64,000 bases of DNA from the NCBI GenBank assembly GCA_949775045.1, contig OX459097.1, positions 19,937,177-20,001,176 on the forward strand, written 5' to 3'. Under the pieces are notes generated by a model, which ran no database searches, was not told the origin of the DNA, and was given only the letters and a program-made list of their open reading frames with translations. The translations under genes and the position numbers were made by a program. This document shows positions 9,186 through 19,270 of the stretch, piece after piece. This DNA comes from Metridium senile. Taxonomy: Eukaryota > Cnidaria > Anthozoa > Actiniaria > Metridiidae. Positions within the stretch are counted from its first letter, which is position 1. Each line of letters opens with the position of its first letter.

Positions 9186-10397
9186 TCAAAGTCTTGTAGC
9201 ACCCCAGTCTTTTGCGAGCAAACTTAAGTCTTCATATCCATATATTGCAGCCCAATAAAGCACATCGTTAAAGTTTGTGGCGCCCCAATCCTTCGCGAGC
9301 AAACATAAGTCTTTATGTCCATATATTGCAGCCCAATAAAGCACATCGTTAAAGTTTGTGGCACCCCAATCCTTCGCGAGCAAACATAAGGCTTTATGTC
9401 TACCTTGCGCAGCCTTATAAAGCATATCGTTAAAGTTTGTGGCACCCCACTCTTTTGCGAGTAAACATAAGTCTTTATGTCCACCTTTTGCAGCACCCTC
9501 AAGCATCCAGTTGAAGTTTCTGGCACCGCAATCCTTCGCGAGCAAACATAAATCTTTATGTCCATATATTGCAGCCCAATAAAGCATAACGTTAAAGTTT
9601 GTGGCACCCCAATCCTTCGCGAGCAAACATAAGTCTTTATGTCCACATATTGCAGCCTGATAAAGCATATTCTCAAAGTCTGTAGCACCCCACTCTTTTG
9701 CGAGTAAACATAAGTCTTTATGTCCACCTTTTGCAGCACCCTCAAGCATCTCATTGAAGTCTGTAGCACCCCAATCCTTCGCGAGTAAACATAAGTCTTT
9801 ATGTCCACCTTTTGCAGCCCAAAAAAGCATATCGTTAAAGTTTGTGGCACCCCAATCCTTTGCGAGCAAACATAAGGCTTTATGTTTGCCTCGTGCAGCA
9901 CCCTCAAGCATCCAGTTGAAGTGTGTGGCACCCCAATCCTTCGCGAGTAAACATAAGTCTTTATGTCCACCTTTTGCAGCCTTATAAAGCATATCGTTAA
10001 AGTTTGTGGCACCCCAATCCTTCGCGAACAAACATAAGTCTTTATGTCCTTCTCGCGCAGCCTGATAAAGCATCTCATTAAAGTTTATGGCACCCCAGTC
10101 TTTTGCAAGCAAACATAAGTCAAGGTGGTCACCTTTTGCAGCACCCGATAAAACTTTATCAGAGGTTCTCCGATTCCAACATTTAGAGTTTTGGTGTATC
10201 CACAACAACAACTCCATTCGGCCTTCAAAAGATAGCTGGTCCATCGTCAACGCAGAGTTTTGTTTTGTAGAGTTTTTTAAAATGTCATGCCAAGACTGTG
10301 AAACCATCCCGAGTGAAGGTGAATACTCCGCGGTACTCAAAAGTACCTTCTCAAGTATTCCACAAGGTAATTTACTAAAACCGGTGTTAAAACTCAT
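9186..10397 (-). CDS. F-box / ankyrin-like repeat protein, 12 repeats
   Basis: 403 residues. The F-box has the CGILEKVLL variant and the linker reads MELLLWIHQNSKCWNRRTSDK. The three C-terminal repeats and the early WGATRL stop are the same as in 5226-6194, whose block recurs here at offset 3,960. The repeats between are specific to this gene. Confidence 0.87.
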   Translation of the reverse strand: MSFNTGFSKLPCGILEKVLLSTAEYSPSLGMVSQSWHDILKNSTKQNSALTMDQLSFEGRMELLLWIHQNSKCWNRRTSDKVLSGAAKGDHLDLCLLAKDWGAINFNEMLYQAAREGHKDLCLFAKDWGATNFNDMLYKAAKGGHKDLCLLAKDWGATHFNWMLEGAARGKHKALCLLAKDWGATNFNDMLFWAAKGGHKDLCLLAKDWGATDFNEMLEGAAKGGHKDLCLLAKEWGATDFENMLYQAAICGHKDLCLLAKDWGATNFNVMLYWAAIYGHKDLCLLAKDCGARNFNWMLEGAAKGGHKDLCLLAKEWGATNFNDMLYKAAQGRHKALCLLAKDWGATNFNDVLYWAAIYGHKDLCLLAKDWGATNFNDVLYWAAIYGYEDLSLLAKDWGATRL

Positions 10398-10527
10398 AAT
10401 GTTTCAGTTGTGTGTAACAAACCTTTAATTTAACGACGAATATCATTTTTTTACCGATTGGCAAAAAATTTGTACGTTTACTATTACTTTCTGTCTCACA
10501 ACCATTTCCTCGCAAGTACACACAACT

Positions 10528-11766
10528 TTACCCGCGAGTACACGCGGGTATATTCTCAAAGTCTGTAGCACCCCAGTCTTTTGCGAGCAAACATAAGTCT
10601 TTATATCCATATATTGCAGCCCAATAAAGCATATCGTTAAAGTTTGTGGCGCCCCAATCCTTCGCGAGCAAACATAAGTCTTTATGTCCATATATTGCAG
10701 CCCAATAAAGCGCATCGTTAAAGTTTGTGGCACCCCAATCCTTCGCGAGCAAACATAAGGCTTTATGTCTACCTTGTGCAGCCTGATAAAGCATCATGTT
10801 AAATTTTCTGGCACCCCAGTCCTTCGCGAGCAAACATAAGTCTTTATGTCCATCTTTTGCAGCCCAATAAAGCATATCGTTAAAGTTTGTGGCACCCCAA
10901 TCCTTCGCGAGCAAACATAAGTCTTTATGTCCAAATCTTGCAGCCCAATAAAGCATCTCATTAAAGTTTCTGGCACCCCAGTCCTTCGCGAGCAAACATA
11001 AGTCTTTATGTCCTTCTCGTACAGCCTGATAAAGCATATTCTCAAAGTCTGTAGCACCCCACTCTTTTGCGAGTAAACATAAGTCTTTATGTCCACCTTT
11101 TGCAGCACCCTCAAGCATCTCATCAAAGTCTGTAGCACCCCAGTCTTTTGCGAGCAAACATAAGTCTTTATGTCCACATATTGCAGCCCAATAAAGCATA
11201 TCGTTAAAGTTTGTGGCACCCCAATCCTTCGCGAGCAAACATAAGGCTTTATGTTTGCCTCGTGTAGCACCCTCAAGCATCCAGTTGAAGTTTGTGGCAC
11301 CCCAATCCTTCGCGAGCAAACATAAGTCTTTATGTCCACCTTTTGCAGCCTGATGAAGCATCTCATCAAAGTTTGTGGCATCCCAATCCTTCGCGAGCAA
11401 ACATAAGGCTTTATGTCCACCTTGTGCGGCCTGATGAAGCATCTCATCAAAGTTTATGGCACCCCAGTCTTTTGCAAGCAAACATAAGTCAAGGTGGTCA
11501 CCTTTTGCAGCACCCGATAAAACTTTATTAAAGGTTTTCCGATTCCAACATTCAGAGTTTTGGCGTATCCACAACAACAACCCCATTCGACCTTCAAAAG
11601 ATAGCTGAGTTAGCGTCAACGCGGAGTTTTGTTTTGCAGAGTTTTTTAAAATGTCATGCCAAGACTGTGAAACCATCCTGAGTGAAGGTGAATACTCTGC
11701 GGTACTCAAAAGTACCTTCTCAAGTATTTCACAAGGTAATTTACTAAAACCGGTGTTAAAACTCAT
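10528..11766 (-). CDS. F-box / ankyrin-like repeat protein, 12 repeats
   Basis: 412 residues with a linker of MGLLLWIRQNSECWNRKTFNK and 12 repeats, several with NFDEMLHQAA. The C-terminal tail is altered to DFENIPACTRG. It has no close full-length duplicate here, so it is one of the more diverged members. Confidence 0.87.
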   Translation of the reverse strand: MSFNTGFSKLPCEILEKVLLSTAEYSPSLRMVSQSWHDILKNSAKQNSALTLTQLSFEGRMGLLLWIRQNSECWNRKTFNKVLSGAAKGDHLDLCLLAKDWGAINFDEMLHQAAQGGHKALCLLAKDWDATNFDEMLHQAAKGGHKDLCLLAKDWGATNFNWMLEGATRGKHKALCLLAKDWGATNFNDMLYWAAICGHKDLCLLAKDWGATDFDEMLEGAAKGGHKDLCLLAKEWGATDFENMLYQAVREGHKDLCLLAKDWGARNFNEMLYWAARFGHKDLCLLAKDWGATNFNDMLYWAAKDGHKDLCLLAKDWGARKFNMMLYQAAQGRHKALCLLAKDWGATNFNDALYWAAIYGHKDLCLLAKDWGATNFNDMLYWAAIYGYKDLCLLAKDWGATDFENIPACTRG

Positions 11767-12030
11767 AATGTTTCAGTTGGGTGTAACAAACCTTTAATTT
11801 AACGACGAATATCATTTGTTTTACCGATTGGCAAAAAAAGTTTGTACGTTTACTATTACTTTCGGTCTCACAACCATTTCCTCGCAAGTACACACAACTT
11901 TACATTACCTGTGTGTACTCGCGAGTCTATTCTCAAAGTCTGTAGCACCCCAGTCTTTTGCGAGCAAACATAAGTCTTTATATCCATATATTGCAGCCCA
12001 ATAAAGCATATCGTTAAAGTTTGTGGCACC

Positions 12031-13305
12031 TCAATTCTTCGCGAGCAAACATAAGTCTTTATGTCCATATATTGCAGCCCAATAAAGCACATCGTTAAAG
12101 TTTGTGGCACCCCAGTCCATCGCGAGCAAACATAAGTCTTTATGTCCACATATTGCAGCCCAATAAAGCACATCGTTAAAGTTTGTGGCACCCCAATCCT
12201 TCGCGAGCAAACATAAGGCTTTATGTCCACCTTGTGCAGCCTTATAAAGCATATCGTTAAAGTTTGTGGCACCCCAGTCCTTCGCGAGCAAACATAAGTC
12301 TTTATGTCCACCTTTTGCAGCCCAATAAAGCATATCGTTAAAGTTTGTGACACCCCAATCCTTCGCGAGCAAACATAAGTCTTTATATCCACCTTTTGCA
12401 GCCCAATAAAGCATCTCATTAAAGTTTGTGGCACCCCAATCCTTCGCGAGCAAACATAAGTCTTTATGTCCTCCTTTTGCAGCCCAATAAAGCATCTCAT
12501 TAAAGTTTGCGGCACCCCAATCCTTCGCGAGCAAACATAAGTCTTTATGTCCACCTTTTGCAGCACCCTCAAGCATCTCATCAAAGTCTGTAGCACCCCA
12601 ATCCTTCGCGAGCAAACATAAGTCTTTATGGCCACCGTTTGCAGCGCCATCAAGCATCTCATTAAAGTTTGTGACACCCCAATCCTTCGCGAGCAAACAT
12701 AAGTCTTTATGTCCACCGCTAGCAGCCTGAAAAAGCATCGCATCAAAGTCTGTAGCACCCCAATCCTTCGCGAGCAAACATAAGTCTTTATGTCCGCCTC
12801 GTGCAGCACCCTCAAATATCAAATTGAAGTTTGTTGCACCCCAATCCTTCGCGAGCAAACATAAGTCTTTATGTCCACCTTTTGCAGCCTTATAAAGCAT
12901 CTCATCAAAGTCTGTAGCACCCCAATCCTTCGCGAGCAAACATAAGTCTTTATGCCCAAATCTTGCAGCCTTATAAAGCATCTCATTAAAGTTTATGACA
13001 CCCCAATCCTTCGCGAGCAAACATAAGTCTTTATGGCCACCTTTTACAGCACCCCACAAAACTTTATTAGAGGTTTTCCGATTCCAACATTTAGAGTTTT
13101 GGTGTATCCACCTCAACAACTCCGTTCGACCTTCAAAAGATAGCTGAGTTATCGTCAACGCGGAGTTTTGTTTTGCAGAGTTTTTTAAAATGTCATGCCA
13201 AGACTGTGAAACCATCCCGAGTGAAGGTGAATACTCTGCGGTACTCAAAAGTACCTTCTCAAGTATTTCACAAGGTAATTTACTAAAACCGGTGTTAAAA
13301 CTCAT
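12031..13305 (-). CDS. F-box / ankyrin-like repeat protein, 12 repeats, premature stop
   Basis: 424 residues. The gene ends inside a repeat at LLAKN followed by TGA, where every other unit has AKDWGA. Two G-to-A changes in the coding strand turned the Asp codon into Asn and the Trp codon into a stop. The lost frame continues open to about 11,915 with one more repeat and the usual tail, so about 40 residues were removed. The F-box and 12 repeats remain and the protein may still function. Confidence 0.85.
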   Translation of the reverse strand: MSFNTGFSKLPCEILEKVLLSTAEYSPSLGMVSQSWHDILKNSAKQNSALTITQLSFEGRTELLRWIHQNSKCWNRKTSNKVLWGAVKGGHKDLCLLAKDWGVINFNEMLYKAARFGHKDLCLLAKDWGATDFDEMLYKAAKGGHKDLCLLAKDWGATNFNLIFEGAARGGHKDLCLLAKDWGATDFDAMLFQAASGGHKDLCLLAKDWGVTNFNEMLDGAANGGHKDLCLLAKDWGATDFDEMLEGAAKGGHKDLCLLAKDWGAANFNEMLYWAAKGGHKDLCLLAKDWGATNFNEMLYWAAKGGYKDLCLLAKDWGVTNFNDMLYWAAKGGHKDLCLLAKDWGATNFNDMLYKAAQGGHKALCLLAKDWGATNFNDVLYWAAICGHKDLCLLAMDWGATNFNDVLYWAAIYGHKDLCLLAKN

Positions 13306-13466
13306 AATGTTTCAGTTGTGTGTAACAAACCTTTAATTTAACGACGAATATCATTTTTTTAACCGATTGGAAAAAAAAGTTTGGGCGTTTACTATTACTT
13401 TCGGTCTCACAACCATTTCCTCGCGAGTACACGCAACTTTACCTGCGTGTACTCGCGAGCCTATTC

Positions 13467-14354
13467 TCAAAGTCTTGTAGCACCCCACTCTTTTGCGAGT
13501 AAACATATGTCAAGGTGGTCACCTCGTGTAGCACCATCAAGCATCTCATTAAAGTTTCTGGCACCCCAATCCTTCGCGAGCAAACATACATCTTTATGTC
13601 CATATATTGCAGCCCAATAAAGCATATCGTTAAAGCCTGTAGCACCCCAATCCTTCGCGAGCAAACATAAGTCTTTATGTCCGCCGCACGCAGCCCAATA
13701 AAGCATCCCATTAAAGTTTCTTGCACCCCAATCCTTCGCGAGAACGCACACGGCTTTATGTCCTTCTCGTGCAGCCCAATAAAGCATCTCATTAAAGCGT
13801 GTGGCACCCCAATCCTTCGCGAGCAAACATAAGCCAAGGTGTCCACCTTGTGCAGCCTGATAAAGCATCATGTTAAAGTTTCTGGCACCCCAGTACTTCG
13901 CGAGCAAACATAAGTCTTTATGTCCACCGTTTGCAGCCTGATAAAGCATAGTCCCCCAGTTTGTGGCACCCCAATCCTTCGCGAGCAAACATAAGGCTTT
14001 ATGTCCACATCGTGCAGCACTCTCAAGCATCCAGTTGAAGTTTCTGGCGCCCCAGTCCTTCGCGAGCAAACATAAGTCTTTATGTCCACCTTCTGTAGCA
14101 CCCCACAAAACTTTATGAGAGGTTTTCCGATTCCAACATTTAGAGTTTTGGTGTATCCACCTCAACAACTCCGCTCGACCTTCAAAAGTTAGCTGAGTTA
14201 TCGTCAACGCAGAGTTTTGTTTTGTAGAGTTTTTTAAAATGTCATGCCAAGACTGTGAAACCATCCTGAGTGAAGGTGAATACTCTGCGGTACTCAAAAG
14301 TACCTTCTCAAGTATTTCACAAGGTAATTTACTAAAACCGGTGTTAAAACTCAT
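13467..14354 (-). CDS. F-box / ankyrin-like repeat protein, 8 repeats
   Basis: 295 residues with F-box, FEGRAELLRWIHQ linker and 8 repeats. One repeat reads TNWGTMLYQAA, and one has LAKYWGA. It ends early at WGATRL by the extra-T variant. Its copy at 20593-21480 differs by one residue. Its upstream element is changed (aaggacgagtatc on the plus strand), a change shared with the copy. Confidence 0.87.
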   Translation of the reverse strand: MSFNTGFSKLPCEILEKVLLSTAEYSPSLRMVSQSWHDILKNSTKQNSALTITQLTFEGRAELLRWIHQNSKCWNRKTSHKVLWGATEGGHKDLCLLAKDWGARNFNWMLESAARCGHKALCLLAKDWGATNWGTMLYQAANGGHKDLCLLAKYWGARNFNMMLYQAAQGGHLGLCLLAKDWGATRFNEMLYWAAREGHKAVCVLAKDWGARNFNGMLYWAACGGHKDLCLLAKDWGATGFNDMLYWAAIYGHKDVCLLAKDWGARNFNEMLDGATRGDHLDICLLAKEWGATRL

Positions 14355-14510
14355 AATGTTTCAGTTGTGTGTTGCAAACCTTTAATTTAAGGACGAGTAT
14401 CATTTTTTGCCGATTGGCAAAAAATTGCGCGTTTACTATTACTTTCGGTCTCGCAACCATTTCCTCGCAAGTACACACAACTTTACCTGCGTGTACTCGC
14501 GAGCCTATTC

Positions 14511-15977
14511 TCAAAGTCTATTCTCAAAGTCTATAGCACCCCAGTCTTTTGCAAGCAAACATAAATCTTTATGTCCACCATTTGCAGCCCAACAAAGCAT
14601 CTCATTAAAGTTTGTGGCACCCCAATCCTTCGCGAGCAAGCATAAGTCTTTATGGCCACCGTACGCAGCCCAATAAAGCATATCGTTAAAGTTTGTGGCA
14701 CCCCAATCCTTCGCGAGAACGCACACGGTTTTATGTCCTTCTCGTACAGCCTCATAAAGCATCCAGTTGAAGTCTCCGGCACCCCAATCCTTCGCGAGCA
14801 AGCATAAGTCTTTATGGCCACCGTACGCAGCCCAATAAAGCATCTCATTAAAGTCTGTGGCACCCCAATCCTTCGCGAGCAAACATAAGTCTTTATGTCC
14901 ACCTTTTGCAGCCTTATAAAGCATCTCATTAAAGTCTGTGGCACCCCAATCCTTCGCGAGCAAACATAAGTCTTTATGTCCACCTTTTGCAGCCTTATAA
15001 AGTATAGCGTTAAAGTTTGTGGCACCCCACTCCTTCGCGAGCAAACATAAGTCTTTATGTCCACCTTTTGCAGCATCCTCAAGCATCTCATTAAAGTTTG
15101 TGGCACCCCAATCCTTCGCGAGCAAACATAAGTTTTTATGTCCACCTTTTGCAGCCTGATAAAGCATCCAGTTGAAGTTTCTGGCACCCCAATCCTTCGC
15201 GAGCAAACATAAGTCTTTATGTCCATATCTTGCAGCCTTATAAAGTATATCGTTAAAGTTTGTGGCACCCCAATCCTTCGCGAGCAAACATAAGTCTTTA
15301 TGTCCACCTTTTGCAGCCTTATAAAGCATCCAGTTGAAGTTTGTGACACCCCACTCCTTCGCGAGCAAACATAAGTCTTTATGTCCACCCCGTGCAGCAC
15401 CCTCAAGCATCCGGTTGAAGTTTGTTGCACCCCAGTCTTTTGCAAGCAAACATAAGTCAAGGTGGCCGCCTTTCGCGGCCTGATAAAGCATCTCATTAAA
15501 GTTTCTGGCACCCCAATCCTTCGCGGGCAAACATAAGTCTTTATGTCCGCCTTTTGCAGCCTGATAAAGCATATTATTAAAGTTTCTGGCACCCCAATCC
15601 TTCGCGAGTAAACATAAGTCTTTATGTCCTTCTCGTGCAGCCTCATAAAGCATCTCATTAAAGTTTGTGACACCCCAATCCTTCGCGAGCAAACATAAGT
15701 TTTTATGCCCACCTTTTGCAGCACCCGATAAAACTTTATTAGAGGTTTTCCGATTCCAACATTTAGAGTTTTGGTGTATCCACCTCAACAATCCCGTTCG
15801 ACCTTCAAAAGATATCTGGGTTATCGTCAACGCAGAGTTTTGTTTTGTAGAGTTTTTTAAAATGTCATGCCAAGACTGTGAAACCATCCCGAGTGAAGGT
15901 GAATACTCTGCGGTACTCAAAAGTACCTTCTCAAGTGTTTCACAAGGTAATTTACTAAAACTGGTGTTAAAACTCAT
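14511..15977 (-). CDS. F-box / ankyrin-like repeat protein, 15 repeats
   Basis: 488 residues, equal longest in the array. The F-box carries the CETLE variant of 1880-3280. The C-terminal ten or so repeats are shared with 21637-23103 while the first five differ. It ends at DFENRL because a 13-bp direct duplication (tattctcaaagtc, twice, at 14505-14530) shifts the frame at the tail. Confidence 0.88.
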   Translation of the reverse strand: MSFNTSFSKLPCETLEKVLLSTAEYSPSLGMVSQSWHDILKNSTKQNSALTITQISFEGRTGLLRWIHQNSKCWNRKTSNKVLSGAAKGGHKNLCLLAKDWGVTNFNEMLYEAAREGHKDLCLLAKDWGARNFNNMLYQAAKGGHKDLCLPAKDWGARNFNEMLYQAAKGGHLDLCLLAKDWGATNFNRMLEGAARGGHKDLCLLAKEWGVTNFNWMLYKAAKGGHKDLCLLAKDWGATNFNDILYKAARYGHKDLCLLAKDWGARNFNWMLYQAAKGGHKNLCLLAKDWGATNFNEMLEDAAKGGHKDLCLLAKEWGATNFNAILYKAAKGGHKDLCLLAKDWGATDFNEMLYKAAKGGHKDLCLLAKDWGATDFNEMLYWAAYGGHKDLCLLAKDWGAGDFNWMLYEAVREGHKTVCVLAKDWGATNFNDMLYWAAYGGHKDLCLLAKDWGATNFNEMLCWAANGGHKDLCLLAKDWGAIDFENRL

Positions 15978-16112
15978 AATGTTTCAGTTGTGTGTAATAA
16001 ACCTTTAATTTAACGACGAATATCATTTTTTTACCGATTGCCAAAAAAAAAAGTTTGGGCGTTTACTATTTCTTTCGGTCTCACAACCATTTCCCCGCAA
16101 GTACACACAACT

Positions 16113-16706
16113 TTACCAGCGTGTACTCGCGAGTATATTCTCAAAGTCTATAGCACCCCAGTCTTTTGCAAGCAAACATAAGTCAAGGTGGCCACCTCGT
16201 GTAGCACCATCAAGCATCCCATTAAAGTTTCTGGCACCCCACTCGTCTTTCGCGCGCAAACATAAGTCTTTATGTCCGCCTCGTGCAGCGCCCTCAAGCA
16301 TCCAGTTGAAGTTTGTGGCACCCCAATCCCCCGCGAGAATGCACACGGCTTTATGTCCACCTCGTGCAGCCTGATAAAGCATCTCATTAAAGTTTATGGC
16401 ACCCCAATCCTTCGCGAGAACGCACACGTCTTTATGTCCACCTTTTGCAGCACCCGATAAAACTTTATTTGAGGTTTTCCGATTCCAACATTCAGAGTTT
16501 TGGTGTATCCACCTCAACAACTCCATTCGGCCTTCAAAAGATAGCTGAGTTATCGTCAACGCGGAGTTTTGTTTTGTAGAGTTTTTTAAAATGTCATGCC
16601 AAGACTGTGAAACCATCCTGAGTGAAGGTGAATACTCTGCGGTACTCAAAAGTACCTTCTCAAGTATTTCACAAGGTAATTTACTAAAACCGGTGTTAAA
16701 ACTCAT
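16113..16706 (-). CDS. F-box / ankyrin-like repeat protein, short form (copy of 3416-4009)
   Basis: 197 residues with the same protein sequence as 3416-4009, in a duplicated block at offset 12,697 that also carries the 5' part of 14511-15977 and most of 16871-17923. That block fixes the ancestral gene order: long, short, then the QSWYDIL/CGGHLDV gene. Confidence 0.85.
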   Translation of the reverse strand: MSFNTGFSKLPCEILEKVLLSTAEYSPSLRMVSQSWHDILKNSTKQNSALTITQLSFEGRMELLRWIHQNSECWNRKTSNKVLSGAAKGGHKDVCVLAKDWGAINFNEMLYQAARGGHKAVCILAGDWGATNFNWMLEGAARGGHKDLCLRAKDEWGARNFNGMLDGATRGGHLDLCLLAKDWGAIDFENILASTRW

Positions 16707-16870
16707 AATGTTTCAGTTGTGTAACACACACCTTTAATTTAACGACGAATATCATTTTTTTGCCGATTGGCAAAAAAGTTTGTACGTTTACTATTACTTT
16801 CGGCCTCATAACCATTTCCTCGCAAGTACACACAACTTTACATTACCTGCGTGTACTCGCGAATATATTC

Positions 16871-17923
16871 TCAAAGTCTTGTAGCACCCCACTCTTTTGC
16901 GAGTAAACATAATAAGTCAAGGTGGCCCTCTAGTGTAGCACCCTCAAGCATCCAGTTGAAGTTTGTTGCACCGCAATCCTTCGCGAGCAAACATAAGTCT
17001 TTATGTCCACCTTTTGCAGCCTGAAAAAGCATCTCATTAAAGTCTGTAGCACCCCACTCTTTTGCGAGTAAACATAAGTCTTTATGTCCACCTTTTGCAG
17101 CCCTATAAAGCATCATGTCAAAGTTTGTGGCACCCCAGTCCTTCGCGAGCAAACATAAATCTTTATGTCCTCTTTTTGCAGCCCAATAAAACATCGAATT
17201 AAAGTTTGTGGCACCCCAATCCTTCGCGAGCAAACATAAGTCTTTATGTCCATATCTTGCAGCCCAATAAAACATCGAATTAAAGTTTGTGGCACCCAAA
17301 TCCTTCCCGAGCAAACATACGTCTTTATATCCGCAGGGCGCAGCACCCTCAAGTATCAAGTGGAAGTCTGTTGCACCCCAGTCTTTTGCAAGCAAACATA
17401 CGTCAAGGTGGCCACCGCACGCAGCCTTATACAGCATCGTATTAAAGTTTCTGGCACCCCAATCCTTCGCGAGCAAACATAAGTCTTTATGTCCACCGAT
17501 CGCGGCCTGATGAAGCATCGCATTAAAGTTTCTGACACCCCAATCCTTCGCGAGTAAACATAAGTCTTTACGTCCAAATCTTGCAGCCCAATAACTCATC
17601 TCATTAAAGTTTATGACACCCCAATCCTTCGCGAGTAAACATAAGTCTTTATGTCCACCTTTTGCAGCACCCGATAAAACTTTATGAGAGGTTTTCCGAT
17701 TCCAACATTTAGAGTTTTGGTGTATCCACCTCAACAACTCTGTTCGACCTTCAAAAGCTAGCTGAGTTAGCTTCAACGTGGAGTTTTGTTTTGCAGAGTT
17801 TTTTAAAATGTCATGCCAAGACTGTGAAACCATCCTGAGTGAAGGTGAATACTCTGCGGTACTCAAAAGTACCTTCTCAAGTATTTCACAAGGTAATTTA
17901 CTAAAACTGGTGTTAAAACTCAT
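16871..17923 (-). CDS. F-box / ankyrin-like repeat protein, 10 repeats
   Basis: 350 residues. It is probably the parent of the repeat part of 4174-5064: both share the CGGHLDVCLLAKDWGATDF and LGKDLGA units and the inserted leucine in the last repeat. The first repeats (VINFNEMSYWAARFG, VRNFNAMLHQAAIGG) are unique. It ends at WGATRL. Confidence 0.87.
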   Translation of the reverse strand: MSFNTSFSKLPCEILEKVLLSTAEYSPSLRMVSQSWHDILKNSAKQNSTLKLTQLAFEGRTELLRWIHQNSKCWNRKTSHKVLSGAAKGGHKDLCLLAKDWGVINFNEMSYWAARFGRKDLCLLAKDWGVRNFNAMLHQAAIGGHKDLCLLAKDWGARNFNTMLYKAACGGHLDVCLLAKDWGATDFHLILEGAAPCGYKDVCLLGKDLGATNFNSMFYWAARYGHKDLCLLAKDWGATNFNSMFYWAAKRGHKDLCLLAKDWGATNFDMMLYRAAKGGHKDLCLLAKEWGATDFNEMLFQAAKGGHKDLCLLAKDCGATNFNWMLEGATLEGHLDLLCLLAKEWGATRL

Positions 17924-18088
17924 AATGTTTCAGTTGTGTGTAATAAACCTTTAATTTAACGACGAATATCATTTTTTTTTACCGATTGGCAAAAAAAAAG
18001 TTTGTACGTTTTACTACTATTTTCGGTCTCACAACCATTTCCTCGCAAGTACACACAACTTTACCCGCGTGTACTCGCGAGCCTATTC

Positions 18089-19138
18089 TCAAAGTCTTGT
18101 AGCACCCCACTCTTTTGCGAGTAAACATATGTCAAGTTGGCAACCTCGTGTAGCACCATCAAGCATCCGGTTGAAGCTTGTGGCACCCCAATCCTTCGCG
18201 AGCAAACATAAATCTTTATGTCCATATATTGCAGCCCAATAAAGCATATCGTTAAAGTCTCTGGCACCCCAATCCTTCGCGAGCAAACATAAGTCTTTAT
18301 GTCCATATATTGCAGCCTGATAAAGCATCCAGTTGAAGTCTCTGACGCCCCAGTTCTTCGCGAGAACGCACACGGCTTTATGTCCACCTTTTGCAGCACC
18401 CTCAAGCATATTCTCAAAGTCTGTAGCACCCCACTCTTTTGCGAGTAAACATAAGTCTTTATGTCCACCTTTTGCAGCCCAATAAAGCATCTCATTAAAG
18501 TTTGTAGCACCCCAATCCTTCGCGAGCAAACATAAGTCTTTATGTCCACCTTTTGCAGCACCCTCAAGCATCTCATTGAAGTCTGTAGCACCCCAGTCTT
18601 TTGCGAGCAAACATAAGTCTTTATGTCCACCTTTTGCAGCCTTATAAAGCATACCGTTAAAGTTTGTGGCACCCCAATCCTTCGCGAGCAAACATAAGTC
18701 TTTATGTCCAAATCTTGCAGCCTTATAAAGCATCGCATCAAAGTCTGTAGCACCCCAATCCTTCGCGAGCAAACATAAGTCTTTATGTCCACCTTTTGCA
18801 GCACCCTTAAGCATCTCATTAAAGTTTATGGCACCCCAATCCTTCGCGAGTAAACATAAGTCAAAGTGGGCACCTTTTACAGCACCCGATAAAACTTTAT
18901 TAGAGGTTTTCCGATCCCACCATTTAGAGTTTTGGTGTAGCCACCTCAACAACCCCGTTCGACCTTCAAAAGATAGCTGAGTTATCGTCAACGCGGGGTT
19001 TTGTTTTGCAGAGTTTTTTAAAATGTCATGCCAAGACTGTGAAACCATCCCGAGTGAAGGTGAATACTCTGCGGTACTCAAAAGTACCTTCTCAAGTATT
19101 TCACAAGGTAATTTACTAAAACCGGTGTTAAAACTCAT
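18089..19138 (-). CDS. F-box / ankyrin-like repeat protein, 10 repeats
   Basis: 349 residues. The first six repeats equal those of 5226-6194 (one Glu-to-Lys change, NEMLKGAAKGG). The C-terminal four differ and include LAKNWGVRDFNW. It ends at WGATRL. It is a sister of 5226-6194 with an exchanged C-terminal half. Confidence 0.87.
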   Translation of the reverse strand: MSFNTGFSKLPCEILEKVLLSTAEYSPSLGMVSQSWHDILKNSAKQNPALTITQLSFEGRTGLLRWLHQNSKWWDRKTSNKVLSGAVKGAHFDLCLLAKDWGAINFNEMLKGAAKGGHKDLCLLAKDWGATDFDAMLYKAARFGHKDLCLLAKDWGATNFNGMLYKAAKGGHKDLCLLAKDWGATDFNEMLEGAAKGGHKDLCLLAKDWGATNFNEMLYWAAKGGHKDLCLLAKEWGATDFENMLEGAAKGGHKAVCVLAKNWGVRDFNWMLYQAAIYGHKDLCLLAKDWGARDFNDMLYWAAIYGHKDLCLLAKDWGATSFNRMLDGATRGCQLDICLLAKEWGATRL

Positions 19139-19270
19139 AATGTTTCAGTTGTGTGTAATAAACCTTTAATTTAACGACGAATATCATTTTTTTTACCGAT
19201 TGGCAAAAAAGTTTGTACGTTTACTATTACTTTCGGTCTCACAACCATTTCCTCGCAAGTATACACAACT

